NCBI GenBank assembly: GCA_030323885.1
Contig: CM059187.1
Location: 137,426,415 to 137,490,414 of the forward strand
Source: Branchipolynoe longqiensis
Taxonomy: Eukaryota > Annelida > Polychaeta > Phyllodocida > Polynoidae
Direction of reading: 5' to 3'
Length of the DNA stretch: 64,000 nucleotides
Below, in pieces: positions 1 through 10,336 of the stretch; within the stretch, counting starts at the first letter, position 1; every line of letters starts with the position of its first letter. Made by a program: the position numbers and the translations under genes. The notes under the pieces were generated by a model that ran no database searches, had not been told where the DNA came from, and saw only the letters and a program-made list of their open reading frames with translations.

Positions 1-255
1 TGTTTATTGTTGTTGTTCGTTGAGGATTTACGTCCTGGCAACATCTAAGGTCATATAAATGATTGACATCGACTTAGGACAGTGCACACTTATGGCAACT
101 TTATAGTGCTGTCCCACTGGTAGATCAGACCACCAGCACCATGCCCCGATATCCCACTCAGTCACATTAACTTGATACTGAGCTAACCAGTCCTTGTCCT
201 ATCCTAGTAATACCAAGCACCAGGTTAGGTAGTGACAGTTACTAATTTTGTAGGT
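1..255 (-). mobile_element. SINE A/B body, head missing
   Basis: Reads on the minus strand. The plus strand starts with the 3' tail (gtcctggcaacatctaaggt) and runs through 'gcaactttatagtgctg' and 'cccactcagtcacatt' to 'aagcaccaggttagg'. This is the conserved body shared by the window's commonest SINE. The tRNA-like head is absent, so the copy is broken on its 5' side, and the window edge may cut the tail. Confidence 0.8.
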
Positions 256-477
256 GTGGTTGATTTGTGGAAATGCTGTGTTGTAAACGGTTATTGCTTA
301 TATGAAGCTAAAGCTCTATCAGTTATTCCATTGGCTTCTGATCAAACATTTCTTTTTCTTTTTTCCCCTCTCATTCACTCTTTTAGTAGTTTCTTTGTTT
401 GTTAATTTGCTACATTTGTTAATTAAGCAAAATAAATGCCAATTGTGGACAATTGGTCTTCCCCCATTCCATTAGTT

Positions 478-553
478 TAACCCTTTCCCTACCCTATTAA
501 TGCCAAGCCCCAGGCTCGGTATAAACCACAAATATAAATTTGTAAGTCATTAA
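478..553 (-). mobile_element. SINE A/B body fragment
   Basis: Short piece of the same body ('ccctattaatgccaagcccc' to 'tttgtaagtcat'). It lies directly before SINE-C and has no head or tail. Confidence 0.6.
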
Positions 554-562
554 TTTGTGGCG

Positions 563-860
563 TTTTCTGTGGCGGAGTGGTTAGAGTGTCTGACTTTTTT
601 CTAGGTCAGACTCCTAATCTGAGGGTTGGCGGTTCGATTCCCCGTGCCCCCAGCTCTGCCAATTTGGATTTCCACTGCTGTGTATAACTTACAGCGTCAT
701 CAAAGGCTGGTTGCTCTCATACCATGTCTATGTGGTGTGGGAGGTTAAAAATCCCTTGGGTCGGTAAAAGTGTAGGCTCGGGCTTTCTATCGACCAGCAG
801 TGGAATGAGGAAGACCAGTCGTCTATGACTGAAATTTCCCCTGCTTAAACAACTAATGGG
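563..860 (+). mobile_element. SINE-C, tRNA-headed
   Basis: A tRNA-like head carries an A-box-like 'gtggcggagtggttagagtg' and a B-box-like 'ggttcgattcc' about 60 bp later. A body follows that contains 'gggaggttaaaaatcccttg' and 'ggctttctatcgac'. The same body recurs inverted at 5992, 13190 and 40666, which defines a dispersed family. A G homopolymer follows at about 859-874. Confidence 0.75.
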
Positions 861-977
861 CCCCCCCCCCCCCAACAATTTTTTTTTACGCGGCCAGCAT
901 TCAAACCTGAACGCGATGACCTGCCAAACAGGAAGCAGGCACTCAACTCATTTGGCCATTCATCTAAACAGGCTATA

Positions 978-1170
978 CAGTAGAACCTCTCTAAATCGAC
1001 TGACCAATGGGACCGACTTTAAATAGTCCTTTTAGGGACATCATCAGTTTAGGGAGTTTTTTTAATCGTTACAATGGTATTGTATGGGCGATGGTTTGGC
1101 ACCCAAATAAAGTGATCGATATAGGGGAGTTGTCGATCTGTGGAGGTGGTCAGTTAGAGAGGTTTTACTG
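978..1170. mobile_element. M2 mariner-like MITE
   Basis: 193 bp with terminal inverted repeats CAGTAGAACCTCTCTAAAT and its complement (gagaggttttactg), flanked by TA on both sides. Too short to encode a transposase. The TA target and terminus fit a non-autonomous Tc1/mariner (pogo-like) element. Related copies lie at 8127, 11722 and 24426. Confidence 0.8.
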
Positions 1171-1179
1171 TATTCACTT

Positions 1180-1496
1180 TAAAGTCCCCTCCCACACCAC
1201 ACACAGTACAACAGCACCAACAACCCAGTGGGTTCTGATTGGCCAGTTCAAAGGGCCCCTTCAACTCCTGACACCAACCGCTAAAGCCCTACAACCCGCC
1301 AGTCCCCTCCTGGTCCCCGTGCCTATTTGCTGGTCACCCCTGCATGCCCCACCATACCCTCCGGGGTGTCATCGGGAGATCAGGCCTTTGGGCGGTCAGC
1401 TACCCCCCCCCCCCTCCCCACGCCTCCGCCCCGCCTCCCCCCCCCCCCCCCCCCCCCACAGAAACACATACCACCCCCAATGCACCAACCCATACG
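1180..1496. other. Unique stretch with C-rich tract
   Basis: No gene or repeat recognised. It contains proline-type C-rich low complexity and near-homopolymer C at about 1390-1457. Open frames across it come from this composition. Confidence 0.5.
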
Positions 1497-1862
1497 TGAC
1501 CAAATGGGATGGCCGAATGAGTTGAGCGTCTGGGTCCCGTTTTGATGGATCGTGGGTTTCGAACCGATGGGTTCAAACCCTGGTCAAGTCAAACCAATGA
1601 CTTACAAATTTATACCTGTCGCTTCCTAGCCAGGTACTCAGCATTACTAGTATAGGGCAAGGACTGGTTCGCTCAGTGTCAGGATAATGTGACTGGGTGG
1701 GATATTAGGTCATAGTGCCAGCCGCCTGGTCTGCCATTGCGGCAACACTATGGAAAGTGACCATGAGTGCGCCGGAGGGTTGCAAATCGGTATCCATCCT
1801 GATATGACCTTAGATGTTGCCAGGACGTAAAGCTCCAGCAACCGACCATCCAACCCAACCCA
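1497..1862 (+). mobile_element. SINE-A, near full length
   Basis: The head 'gatggccgaatgagttgagc' (A-box region) is followed by two B-box-like motifs and the shared body. The body runs from 'cttcctagccaggtact' to 'gaccttagatgttgccagga' and ends in a (CAAC)-rich tail. Somewhat diverged from the other A copies. Confidence 0.85.
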
Positions 1863-2017
1863 CACTTGGCGCATGCGCACTGAACCCGGTAGTGGAGAAG
1901 CCGTGCGGCGCATTATTCAATTTGCCCGTGCCCGGGAAAGGACTAACCCGGAGCGGACGCCAGACGGCGCTGTGTTCGAATTAGAGCCGCCCGGTAGGTG
2001 ACGCGTCCTCAGGTAAT

Positions 2018-2205
2018 ACATGGTGCACACACCGCAGTGCTATCAGGGTATACTACTAATACATGCTTCAAATGCAGCAGCACCCTGTGTGCGACCCCAT
2101 TGCACCGTCAGTCATACCGAGCATGTCATCTTGGTCACTCCCTCAGTCCTGGTATGACCTTAGATGTTGCAAGGTCGTAAAACTCCAACAACCAACCAAT
2201 CTTTG
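2018..2205 (+). mobile_element. E6-type minisatellite plus SINE tail fragment
   Basis: Contains about two units of the 43-bp motif (tatactactaatacatgc) that fills the E6 transposons at 54.3 and 58.9 kb. A SINE 3' end follows at 2150-2205 ('gaccttagatgttgcaaggt' plus a CAAC tail). The terminal inverted repeats of E6 are not visible, so this is a fragment or an independent source of the parts. Confidence 0.5.
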
Positions 2206-2249
2206 TCACTCCCAGTAAATTGCCATTAAACGGAGTGTTTCCGTGTTAA

Positions 2250-2695
2250 TTTAAAGTTGCATAGTACAATGGTTTTGAGTTTCTGTCATTTTCTAAGATA
2301 AATATATTAGGTTGATCGTTATAATCTTATCTACCTTACTCTAGTTTGAAGTGACTTTTAATTTAAATGGCTAACCATTGAGATATTTGAAGTGCAAACA
2401 TGCTAAAATAATGTTGACAAGCACGCCAAAACTCTGACAGGATAAGCTTCTGCAGTAACAGATTTTGGGATATTTGAAGTGCAAATATGCCAAATTAATG
2501 TTGGCAACCATGCCAAAACTATGACAGCATAGGCTTCTGCAGTAACATCTTATAGCAAATTGCCTCACCAGTCCCATCCATATGGTGACAAATAATTAAT
2601 AAGTACACCAGCATCTAAGTTAGATATGTAGAATCAAACCTTGATAATTGTTATGGTTTTGAAAATTTGATGTTTTCATCGGCCTATGCAGCTAA
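2250..2695 (+). mobile_element. M1 TTAA-type MITE with internal duplication
   Basis: Starts 'aagttgcatagtacaatgg' and ends 'catcggcctatgcagct', which are the M1 termini. The middle block (a phrase like 'gatatttgaagtgcaaa' to 'cttctgcagtaaca') is present twice in tandem, making this copy about 90 bp longer than its relatives. No coding capacity. Confidence 0.8.
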
Positions 2696-2984
2696 AAAAA
2701 CTTGAAAATTAAAAAAAAAACTAATATAGAAACTACTAACACCCAAAACCGCAAAGGTTGGCCTGAGAAAGATCAGGTAAAGTCTCCTGAGTGTGGGACC
2801 AGACCAATCCAGTATCACAGCTGTCCAGCGTTGAAAACAAGCACCCTCACGGGAGCTTATACGTTATGGGCAGAATAAAAAACTTGTCACAAAAAAAACC
2901 CAAAAAAAACCTGGCCAAGACAAGGGAAATCATGTTCCTTTCAATCTCACCCAGCATACACATCCTCTCTGCCTTTCTTTCCTC

Positions 2985-3628
2985 TCTTCTTTTTCTGCCT
3001 TCAATTTCCCGCCAATTTTCCATTGTGAAACCCCCCATCTCATGTCATGACCGACATTCTTATGCGAACCCTCATTTCAACCACACCATATATAATTTTA
3101 TATATATATATTGTTATTTGATCCCTTCTTTATCTGCCGCCAATTTCCCGCCAATTTTCCATTGTGAAACCCCCCATCTCATGTGATGACCGACATTCTT
3201 TTGTGAACCCTCATTTCAACCACTTCAGATATAATTATATATCTCTTCAGATATAATTATATATATTATATATAAATTTGACCGTCCCGACGGGCATATA
3301 GGCGTTAACGGCCAGACGCAGCTGGCATACAGTGCCTAGAGCCCCTCACAGGTGGCGTCAGTGTGGCCCATGTCATACTACACAGAGTCAGTTAGATAGG
3401 GTAAGTGCTAAACTATTACATAGGGAACTGAAGATAGATAGTGTCCATGTTTATATTCCCATAATGGATTATAGAGCACATATATATTTCTTTGATTTAT
3501 TTATTCTTTTTTATTTGATTCCTTCTTTCTCTGCCTTCAATTTCCCGCCAATTTTCCACGGTGAAACCACCCATCTCATGTCCTAACCGACATTCTTATG
3601 TGAACCCTCATTTCAACGACTTGAGATA

Positions 3629-3672
<44 letters not shown>

Positions 3673-3710
3673 TTGTTATTTGAACCCTCATTTCGAATGG
3701 ATAAAATATA
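2985..3710. repeat. Decayed ~125-bp tandem repeat with TA tracts
   Basis: The block 'cccgccaattttccattgtg' followed by 'ctcatgtcatgaccgacatt' and 'gaaccctcatttcaac' occurs near 3008, 3146 and 3544, with a partial copy near 3680. Each is followed by (TA)n of different length. No coding signal. Confidence 0.65.
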
Positions 3711-4039
3711 ATCACACCTCCTTCTGATTCCGTGAAAGTTTCAGTCATAGTAACGACGTGAATAATTATGTAGTTTTCGTCTGAGGAGTAAACACTCATA
3801 ATTCCATTCACGTTCTAAAATAATTGCCCCCGATGGAAGTGTGTGTCGTGCATGTGGAGGTGCCTTGTTTTAGTGAGAGCAATTACCACTGGGCCAGCGA
3901 CGCAACTTACTAAGAGTTCATCGCACAATGTAAGCAGAAAATGCAGTTGGAAAAGTTCCTTTCATGCATTTGAAAGGCAAGGCAATAAAGACGCAGTTCA
4001 GGATCACTTAGCTGTCATTTATTTTAAAGCGAAAAGGAT

Positions 4040-4270
4040 ATGTGAGTTATATATATATATACATATATATATGTATGTATGTATATATGTGATGTATAAC
4101 GCATTATGCGAGTACAAAGGCCTGGAAGTGGATTAACTCCTTGTTATTATTATCGTGTGCTAATTATTATTAGTATTACGCTATATACTGTACTGCCTCC
4201 TCCATGTTCGCGACTGGTGGCGCCGCCCCCGGCGCTACCCGGTACCTGCCTACCCTAAATACATCACTCA
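4040..4270 (+). repeat. R1: (TA)n-linked dispersed repeat
   Basis: A (TA/TATG)n run leads into 'tgatgtataacgcattatgc' and 'gagtacaaaggc'. About 100 bp later comes 'ggtggcgccgccccc'. The same order recurs at 17515 and 45590 and inverted at 16270 and 30440, so this is a mobile or locally propagated unit rather than a simple microsatellite. Confidence 0.5.
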
Positions 4271-4278
4271 CGTCGGGG

Positions 4279-4282
<4 letters not shown>

Positions 4283-4326
<44 letters not shown>

Positions 4327-4420
4327 TCTGTATAATTAATTATGCGAGTATAAATGAATGACTAGGACCCATTTTCCATTATCACAATTACTGTTGTCCA
4401 TGTTAATATAGGATGCTGCC
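4283..4420 (+). repeat. (TA)n plus partial R1
   Basis: A pure TA tract of about 38 bp followed by the R1 motif 'attatgcgagtataaa'. A second, shorter R1 copy next to the first. Confidence 0.5.
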
Positions 4421-4434
4421 AATTTCCCACATCT

Positions 4435-4770
4435 TGGTTGTTGGGGTTTTATGTCGTGGCAACATCTAAGGTCATATCAGTACGGGTACCCACTTGTGGC
4501 AGTGCGCATTCATGGCGACTTTATAGTGATGCCCCACTGGGAGACCAGGCCACCATCACCATGACCTGATACCCCGCATCAGTCACATTATCCTGACACT
4601 GAATACTCGGGATTATCCTAATAATGCTGAGCACCAGGCTAGGAAGCACCACGTATCAATTTTGTAAGTCAGTGGTTTGCCTCGACCAGGATTTGAATCC
4701 GTGGGTGCGAATCCCATGATCTACCAAAACGTGAGATGGACGCTCAACTCATTTGGTCAACCCATCTGGT
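4435..4770 (-). mobile_element. SINE-A, full length
   Basis: Minus-strand copy. The tail side starts 'ggttgttggggttttatg' at 4437 and the head ends 'ctcatttggtcaacccatct' before a TA tract. Both tandem B-box-like motifs of the A head are visible near 4685-4715. Confidence 0.85.
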
Positions 4771-4826
4771 TATATATATATATTTATATATTTATATATA
4801 TATATATATGTATATGCTTTGTGATG

Positions 4827-4868
<42 letters not shown>

Positions 4869-4900
4869 CATGCTTTGCGATTGGTATATATATATATACT
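4771..4900. repeat. Compound TA microsatellite
   Basis: Three TA runs separated by two copies of 'atgctttg(t/c)gatgggtata'. The interrupter is itself repeated, so the array grew as a larger unit. Confidence 0.8.
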
Positions 4901-4919
4901 TTGCATGCTATTTTGATGG

Positions 4920-5361
4920 GAAAAAAACATCTCACCAATGACACAAATCTGAATAATTTCAGTCACTTCCACTCTCTCCCCGTCTCCCCTTTCTCGGTGC
5001 GAGAATTCTCATGTAAAACATGTCGGCCCAACTGCTTCAGTTGGCCCTCCCGCCTTATTGGACTGGTGCACTTCTTTTAGCTGACAGCTCCCCCTGGTGT
5101 CGGGGTGCGTGTGGTGGTGCCCCAGGGGCCGAGGCCTGTCAGCAACATTTTACTGGTGCACTCGGGCGCCACCAGGCGGCGCCACCGGCAGTCACGCAGT
5201 GCTGGCCGACTGTTGTTGAAGTGCACACTCCACCCCAATGGCGGCCATACCTGCACAGGAGCCATGAGTCATAGCCATGCCTCCCTCCCCTCCCTTCCCC
5301 ATGACCTCTCCGCGCTATAAATAACAATTGAACCTCATCTGATTTGTTGTGTGTACTCTTA
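4920..5361. other. Unique stretch, no gene seen
   Basis: Locally GC-rich (about 5030-5320) with short overlapping open frames on both strands. None matches a family I recognise and none has convincing splice or initiation context. Confidence 0.4.
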
Positions 5362-5684
5362 AAGCTGTATAGTTCGATGAAACATCAAATTTTCCAAACC
5401 AAAACAATTATCTAGATTTGATTCTACATGTCCAACTTAAGTACTGGCGTACTTATTTAACATTTGTCGCCACATAGAAGGGAATAATACTGAGGCAATT
5501 TAATAGAACCTGTTACTGCAGAAGCCTTTGTTTTTTTTCATATTGGCATTTCAAATATCTCAAAAGCTACACATTTAGAATACATGTTACTTCAAACTAA
5601 AGTAATGTAGATTATAACAATCAAGCTCATATATTTATCTCAGAAAATAGCAGAAACTCAAAACTATCGGACTAAGCAACTTTA
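5362..5684 (-). mobile_element. M1 TTAA-type MITE
   Basis: Inverted relative to the copy at 9691: starts 'aaagctgtatagttcgatga' and ends 'tcggactaagcaact' followed by TTAA. Element E5a has inserted at exactly this terminal TTAA, using TTA as its target. Confidence 0.8.
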
Positions 5685-5938
5685 AGCTAGGGTTCCACAA
5701 ATATGTGGTATGCGAATGCGTATGAGGTATGCGGCGACTTGCGCTGTTTGTCTTGGGAATTGCACACCCACTTCACATTTGTACCAATCATGACACGGAG
5801 AGATCCACTTTGTTGTCTATGCAACCTGCATTCACAGTCGGACGTATGGATTCAAAACTGTTGTATCTACATGTTTTCCATTTAATGTCACATTCGCATA
5901 CTGCGTACCACATACTGCATATATATAGAATCCTAGCT
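5685..5938. mobile_element. E5a: TWA-site MITE
   Basis: 254 bp with termini AGCTAGGGTTCC and the complement of AGCTAGGATTC, flanked by TTA (5682-5684) and TTG (5939-5941). The interior repeats 'gcatacgcg/gtatgcg' motifs in both orientations. Same family as 49880-50275. The three-base TWA-like target suggests a PIF/Harbinger-type non-autonomous element (inference). Confidence 0.7.
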
Positions 5939-5991
5939 TTGTGCACTATTTGAATGCCCATCTATCTGTTTATCTGCCTGTATTGTTCTTC

Positions 5992-6290
5992 GTGAAGATT
6001 TATACTGCCTATCATGAATAAGTCTGAATAGACTTGTTTTCACCATTAGACAGTTTGTCGATAGAAAGCCTGAGTCTACACTTTTACTGACCCAAGGGAT
6101 TTTTAACCTCCCACACCATAGAGACATGGTATGAGAGCAACTGGCCTTTGATGACGCTGTAACTCTAAGTTATACACAGCGGTGGAAATCCAAATTGGCA
6201 GAGGTGGGGGGCATGGGGAATCGAACCACTGACCTTCAGATTAGAAATCCGACCTAGAAAAAAGTCAGACACTCTAACCACTCCACCACA
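5992..6290 (-). mobile_element. SINE-C
   Basis: Minus-strand copy: the 3' end 'agatttatactgcctatcat' at left, then the body (gggatttttaacctcccac), then the head 'tcagacactctaaccactcc' at right. The 5' end runs directly into a 12-bp tandem array made from the head's own first bases. Confidence 0.8.
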
Positions 6291-6430
6291 GAGAACACCA
6301 CAGAGAATACCACAGAGAACACCACAGAGAACACCACAGAGAACACCACAGAGAACACCACAGAGAACACCACAGAGAACACCACAGAGAACACCACAGA
6401 GAACGCCACAGAGAACACCACAGAACACAT
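6284..6430. repeat. 12-bp minisatellite (CACCACAGAGAA)n
   Basis: About 12 units, almost perfect. On the minus strand the unit reads like the SINE-C 5' start 'tctctgtggtgg', so the array looks like an expansion of the SINE's first bases. Because 12 is a multiple of three, the minus strand shows an artificial frame with a repeated four-residue unit. Confidence 0.9.
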
Positions 6431-6457
6431 ATACATATACTCTATCAATGCATATAT

Positions 6458-6710
6458 GAATTTGTCTCAAAAGGTGCTAAGCAATATGGGACAAAACTTT
6501 GTCCATTGTAACAATCGACATACTCCTTATGCATTTGCTCGGGATAAAGTGATTTGTGTTTTTACATGGCGTTTCATAATCCCAAGAGGATACATATTGA
6601 CTTGAAGGAAATGTTCCTGTGTTTTCAGTGTAACCGTTTCTGTGCTGTTTTGTGTCAATCGTTATAATGGACACACAAAAAAAAGAGTTATCACCTTTTG
6701 AGACAGGCTC
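6458..6710. mobile_element. M5 short TIR element
   Basis: About 250 bp. Termini 'tttgtctcaaaaggtg' and 'caccttttgagacaggctc' are inverted repeats flanked by ATAT. Copies with the same interior ('gtgtaaccgtttctgtgctg') lie at 22500 and 24665. Non-autonomous; superfamily uncertain (a TA or ATAT target is possible). Confidence 0.75.
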
Positions 6711-8126
6711 ATATGTATATGTATAGCTTTGTTAAGAAAATCAAAAGTCTTATTTCAGCACGGTAATTTGTATAATCTATGCACCTATTCCGCATGGCAC
6801 TAAGCGATGCCACTTATATACATTGCTGGACAAGTTGCTTTGCTTATGCGCATGCTCCGATATTAATTTCGTAAGTATAGCCTACTCTTAATCTTATATT
6901 GTCTATAAGGATTAATATGCAGATTTCCCACATACATATACGCATACAATATATACGCATACAATATATCTAATATATATTAGTGGGATTGTTGGCGAAC
7001 TATTTATAGAATTCAACAGAAAGCACCCTCCACTTGGAGTCGCCACTTGCCAATCTACCTGAGTGGTGGCGCCCTCTGGTGGAGGCGAAACGTGGAGGAG
7101 ATGATCCCCCCACCCCCCACTCCCACCCGCCACCCCGCGCCCCCTCCTGCCTCCCACTCTCTTGTCACTCCACCTCACCGTCTCCACGCTGGCTCCCTCC
7201 TCTAGTACCCCGAACTCTGCCCCCCCCCCCCCTGGAGTAGCACCACAGTGGTCCTAATGGTGTTAGGACCCAGGGGTCCATTTACTCATGGTTCCCCGAG
7301 AGAGGGCGCCACACTATGCAGGCGCATTCGGAAACCAGTGCCTCACGGGGCTGCCTAAAGCCTAAGGCCTGAATCCTAAAGCCTAAAGCCTACCCGATGA
7401 CCCCTCCCCTCCTCCCCCGAGATATGAACCTTCCTTCTTAAAGGGTCAATTGTAATACTGACAGCATTGATCGTTCAGTATAAGGTGGGGAGGGTCTGTG
7501 TAATAAAGAGGCACTTTGATAATCACAAAATACACTCTGACAGTTCCTTATCCTGCACATTGTACATTTTATAATTTTCATTTGAAGTACATATTTTCCC
7601 TTTATTATATATATAGGTCATTCTCTAAAACTGGGCACCAAAGTGTGACATGGACACCAAAAGTGAAAACCTTCCAAATAATAGGAAAGATCCTTCCAAA
7701 TAATAGCCTAATCCAATGTCCTATGAAGGTATGCAGGTTGTGTATATGTCAGAGTTGAACAAAAATGAATTTCACTTTTTGAATTAGATCTTATACAAAT
7801 TGAGCAATACATTAATATCACTTGTGTAACATGAACATCAAAGACACCCAGAATCTCATTTTACCATATACAACATAGTAAAACAAGATTTTCTTGATTA
7901 CTGTTAAGCAGACAAGGTTATGACTTACAAGAAAAAAGTTGAAAAATAAGTTGAAAAAAGCTTGGCTACATGTATGGTGTGTGTAAATTGTCACATTTTC
8001 ACTCTAGCGCAAAATCATACAATTATAATTTTGATATCTTTTGTGGGATAAATTCAATACATGTAGAACTGCTAACATACCTAATAGACAGAGGCTGCAA
8101 TACTTATTTGACTTGTTATCAATAAA
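6711..8126. other. Unique stretch; (CCTAAAG)n at 7351-7396
   Basis: No gene recognised. It holds a C-rich block (about 7105-7235), a short tandem of cctaaag-like units at 7351-7396, and AT-rich sequence from 7500. Nothing else found. Confidence 0.4.
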
Positions 8127-8293
8127 ACACAGATCCACTACTCCGCTATATCGATCACTTTATTTGGGTCCCAAACGATTGCCAATACAATACCATTGTA
8201 ACGATTAAAAAAAACTCCCTAAACCGACCATCTCCCTAAATTGACCAAATTAAAATCGGTCCGATGGTCGGTCGATTTAGAGAGATTTTAGTC
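8127..8293. mobile_element. M2 mariner-like MITE, one end lost
   Basis: Shares 'tttatttgggtcccaaac' and 'gtcggtcgatttagagaga' with the M2 copies at 11722 and 24426. The left terminus (cagtaaaacct) is missing. Confidence 0.65.

Positions 8294-8342
<49 letters not shown>
8294..8342. repeat. (TA)n microsatellite
   Basis: About 48 bp of nearly pure TA directly after the M2 remnant. Confidence 0.9.
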
Positions 8343-8346
<4 letters not shown>

Positions 8347-8368
8347 GTGGGCATGGTTTTACTAACAT

Positions 8369-8902
8369 TCCCGGTGTAAAGATTTCAAATTCCCCCCATA
8401 TTCAAGTTCCCCCCCGGGAACTTGAAAACGTTTTCAAATTCCTCCCAGGGGAATTTGAAAACGTTTTCAAATTCCCTCCCTCGTTTTAACTTTCCCTCCC
8501 CCCCCCCCCATTTTTGGGGAATTCTCTTTATTTTTGATATTTTTTGTTATTTTTTGTTATTTTTCATGACAAATATTATAATATACAGAGAATAGCATAA
8601 TGGAAATTATTACTAGTACAATAAAACATATTTAACCACAAATGACACAAAAAGTCTCCAAGATGGTTAAGAAAAAAATATTATAGGTCTGAAATTTAAA
8701 AGGTTTTTAAAAGTTTTTTAAACAATTTTAAATTCCCGGAGGGGGGAATTTGAAAATAGGGGGAGGAATCTGAAAACTGTTTTTAAGTTCCCCCCCCAGG
8801 AATCTGAAAACGTTTTTAATTTCCCCAGAGGGAAGTTAAAAACGTTTTCAGATTCCCGGGGGGAACTTGGGAAGGGGGGAAGTTGAAATCGTTACACCGG
8901 GA
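8369..8902. mobile_element. M3: long-TIR palindromic element
   Basis: 534 bp. The left end 'tcccggtgtaaagatttcaa' is mirrored by 'gttgaaatcgttacaccggga' at the right, and similarity continues for about 65 bp. Inside, palindromic GAAAACGTTTTC separates C-rich and G-rich blocks several times on each arm. The centre is AT-rich. No open frame of note, so a fold-back MITE. No clear target duplication. Confidence 0.75.
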
Positions 8903-9375
8903 CCCGCCGATGCCTGCTGCAGCATGAGGTAGTGGCGGGCACCGGGAGAGTGAGTCACATTTACACAATCGCATTTCCCCTGATTTGATTTGGCCATAAG
9001 GCTGCTTGGGCGGACGGCGACCTAATGGGTGTGGACGGGCGGCAGGGTGCCGGAGTCTCCTCCAGCATCCACACATCCTCAAAGGCCGCTCCACGGCGTT
9101 GTTAGCGTTACCAGCGTTTCCCATGTTATCTCCCAAAGTTTCCCACTTTCCTTCCTAGCGTTTCCCATGATTGAAGGGCTGTTTATTTGCTCCCTTCCTG
9201 CCTTGCTTGCTTGCCTTTAATTGTTAGGGTAATTTCTTTTCGGTGACACAGTGCGCGTCTGTTGTGACGTCAGTAAAGCCAGGTGTCACGCTGTAGCTCC
9301 TATCGTGCACAGTCCCCCTCCAAAATCCCTCCGCCCAGTGCTCTGGGTTTTGGTGGATTTCCAGGTATTTTTATA
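8903..9375. other. Unique stretch, no gene seen
   Basis: Mixed composition with repeated 'gcgtttcccatg/ttcccactttcc' phrases near 9112-9170. No family recognised. Confidence 0.35.
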
Positions 9376-9385
9376 TTTACCGATT

Positions 9386-9679
9386 GGTCGTAATGCGAAG
9401 CATTACGTTTGATGCGAGGAAAGGGAGAGACCCTCCCCCGGCTGTCGTGCTGCGCTGACACCTCACCCGACGCCGCCGCCGCGCGCCGCTCCCTCCCCCG
9501 CCCCCCTGTCGCGCAGCATTCGCGCCTCACCCGACGCCCGCTGCTCACCGCCTCTCGCCCTCCCCCGGGCCGGCAGCATTCACACCTCACCTGCTGTCGC
9601 CCGTCCCCCTCCCCTTATAAGGCCGCCCGTCGGCCTCCCTCAGGCACTCGCCCTCCTGCCGCCTTCCAGCTCTCTCCCT
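9386..9679 (+). mobile_element. LTR-like GC-rich element, short copy
   Basis: Begins ggtCGTAATGCGAAGCATTACG (perfect inverted repeat 9389-9407). Three 'gcagcattcacacctcaccc'-type direct repeats follow, then a TATA-like 'cccttataaggccgcc' near 9616. The same sequence is at 26152-26740, where it continues to a polyadenylation signal. This copy is shorter and is flanked by a 10-bp direct repeat, tttaccgatt (9376-9385 and 9680-9689). Confidence 0.6.
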
Positions 9680-9690
9680 TTTACCGATTA

Positions 9691-10048
9691 ACGTTAAAGT
9701 TGCATAGTCCGATGGTTTTGAGTTTCTGTCATTTTCTGAGATAAATATATTAGATTGATCGTTATAATGTACCTTGTTTTACTTTGAAGTAGCTTATATT
9801 TTAAATGGCTAACTTTTGAGATATTTGAAGCGCAAACATGCTAAATTAATTTTGGCAAGCACGCCAAAACTCTGACACCATAGACTTTTGCAGTAACAGG
9901 TTCTATTAAATTGCCTCAGTATGTCCTTCTATGTGGCGATAGATGTTTAATAAGTGCACCAGTATCTAAGTTAGATATGTAGAATCAAATCCAGATGATT
10001 GTTTTGATTTTGAAAATTTGATGTTTCATCGGACTATGCAGCTTTAAG
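9691..10048 (+). mobile_element. M1 TTAA-type MITE, full length
   Basis: Reference copy: AGTTGCATAGTCCGATG at left, catcggactatgcagct at right, TTAA on each side. About 350 bp, AT-rich, non-coding. Class II, TTAA target (piggyBac or Kolobok type are options; the termini do not settle it). Confidence 0.85.
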
Positions 10049-10099
10049 TAAAACGCCAAGGAATCACAATGAATATGACAATTGGTTAGTTTGAATCCC

Positions 10100-10145
10100 G
10101 TTCTTATATGACCTTATATGTTGCTAGAACATTAAACCCTGACAA
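10100..10145 (+). mobile_element. SINE A/B tail fragment
   Basis: 'atgaccttatatgttgctag' plus a decayed tail; 3' end only. Confidence 0.5.
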
Positions 10146-10180
10146 GAGTGAGTTTGGTATGGGCGATAATATGAGCAAAT

Positions 10181-10328
10181 CAGGGATCGTTGAAACCAGA
10201 CTTCCGGCGATTCCCTGACAGTGCTAATCCTATGGGCGAAAATCCGCGTTTTCTCGGAAATTCACCGTCAGTGTAATATATTCGGCTTGATTTCCACGTT
10301 TCTTTGCCCGAGACCAATTTAATCCCTG
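10181..10328. mobile_element. E6c: small diverged E6 element
   Basis: Terminus CAGGGATCGTTGAAA at left and aatttaatccctg at right. The inner 'gacttccggcgattccctga' matches the E6 copies at 54.3 and 58.9 kb. It lacks the minisatellite and SINE tail that those carry, so it may represent the simpler ancestral form. Confidence 0.55.
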
Positions 10329-10336
10329 AAGTTATA

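Noticed and set aside
9300..9744. Arginine- or proline-rich frames in the GC-rich element
   Set aside because: The same frames recur at 26.1-26.5 kb because the DNA repeat recurs; LTR-like non-coding sequence explains them better.
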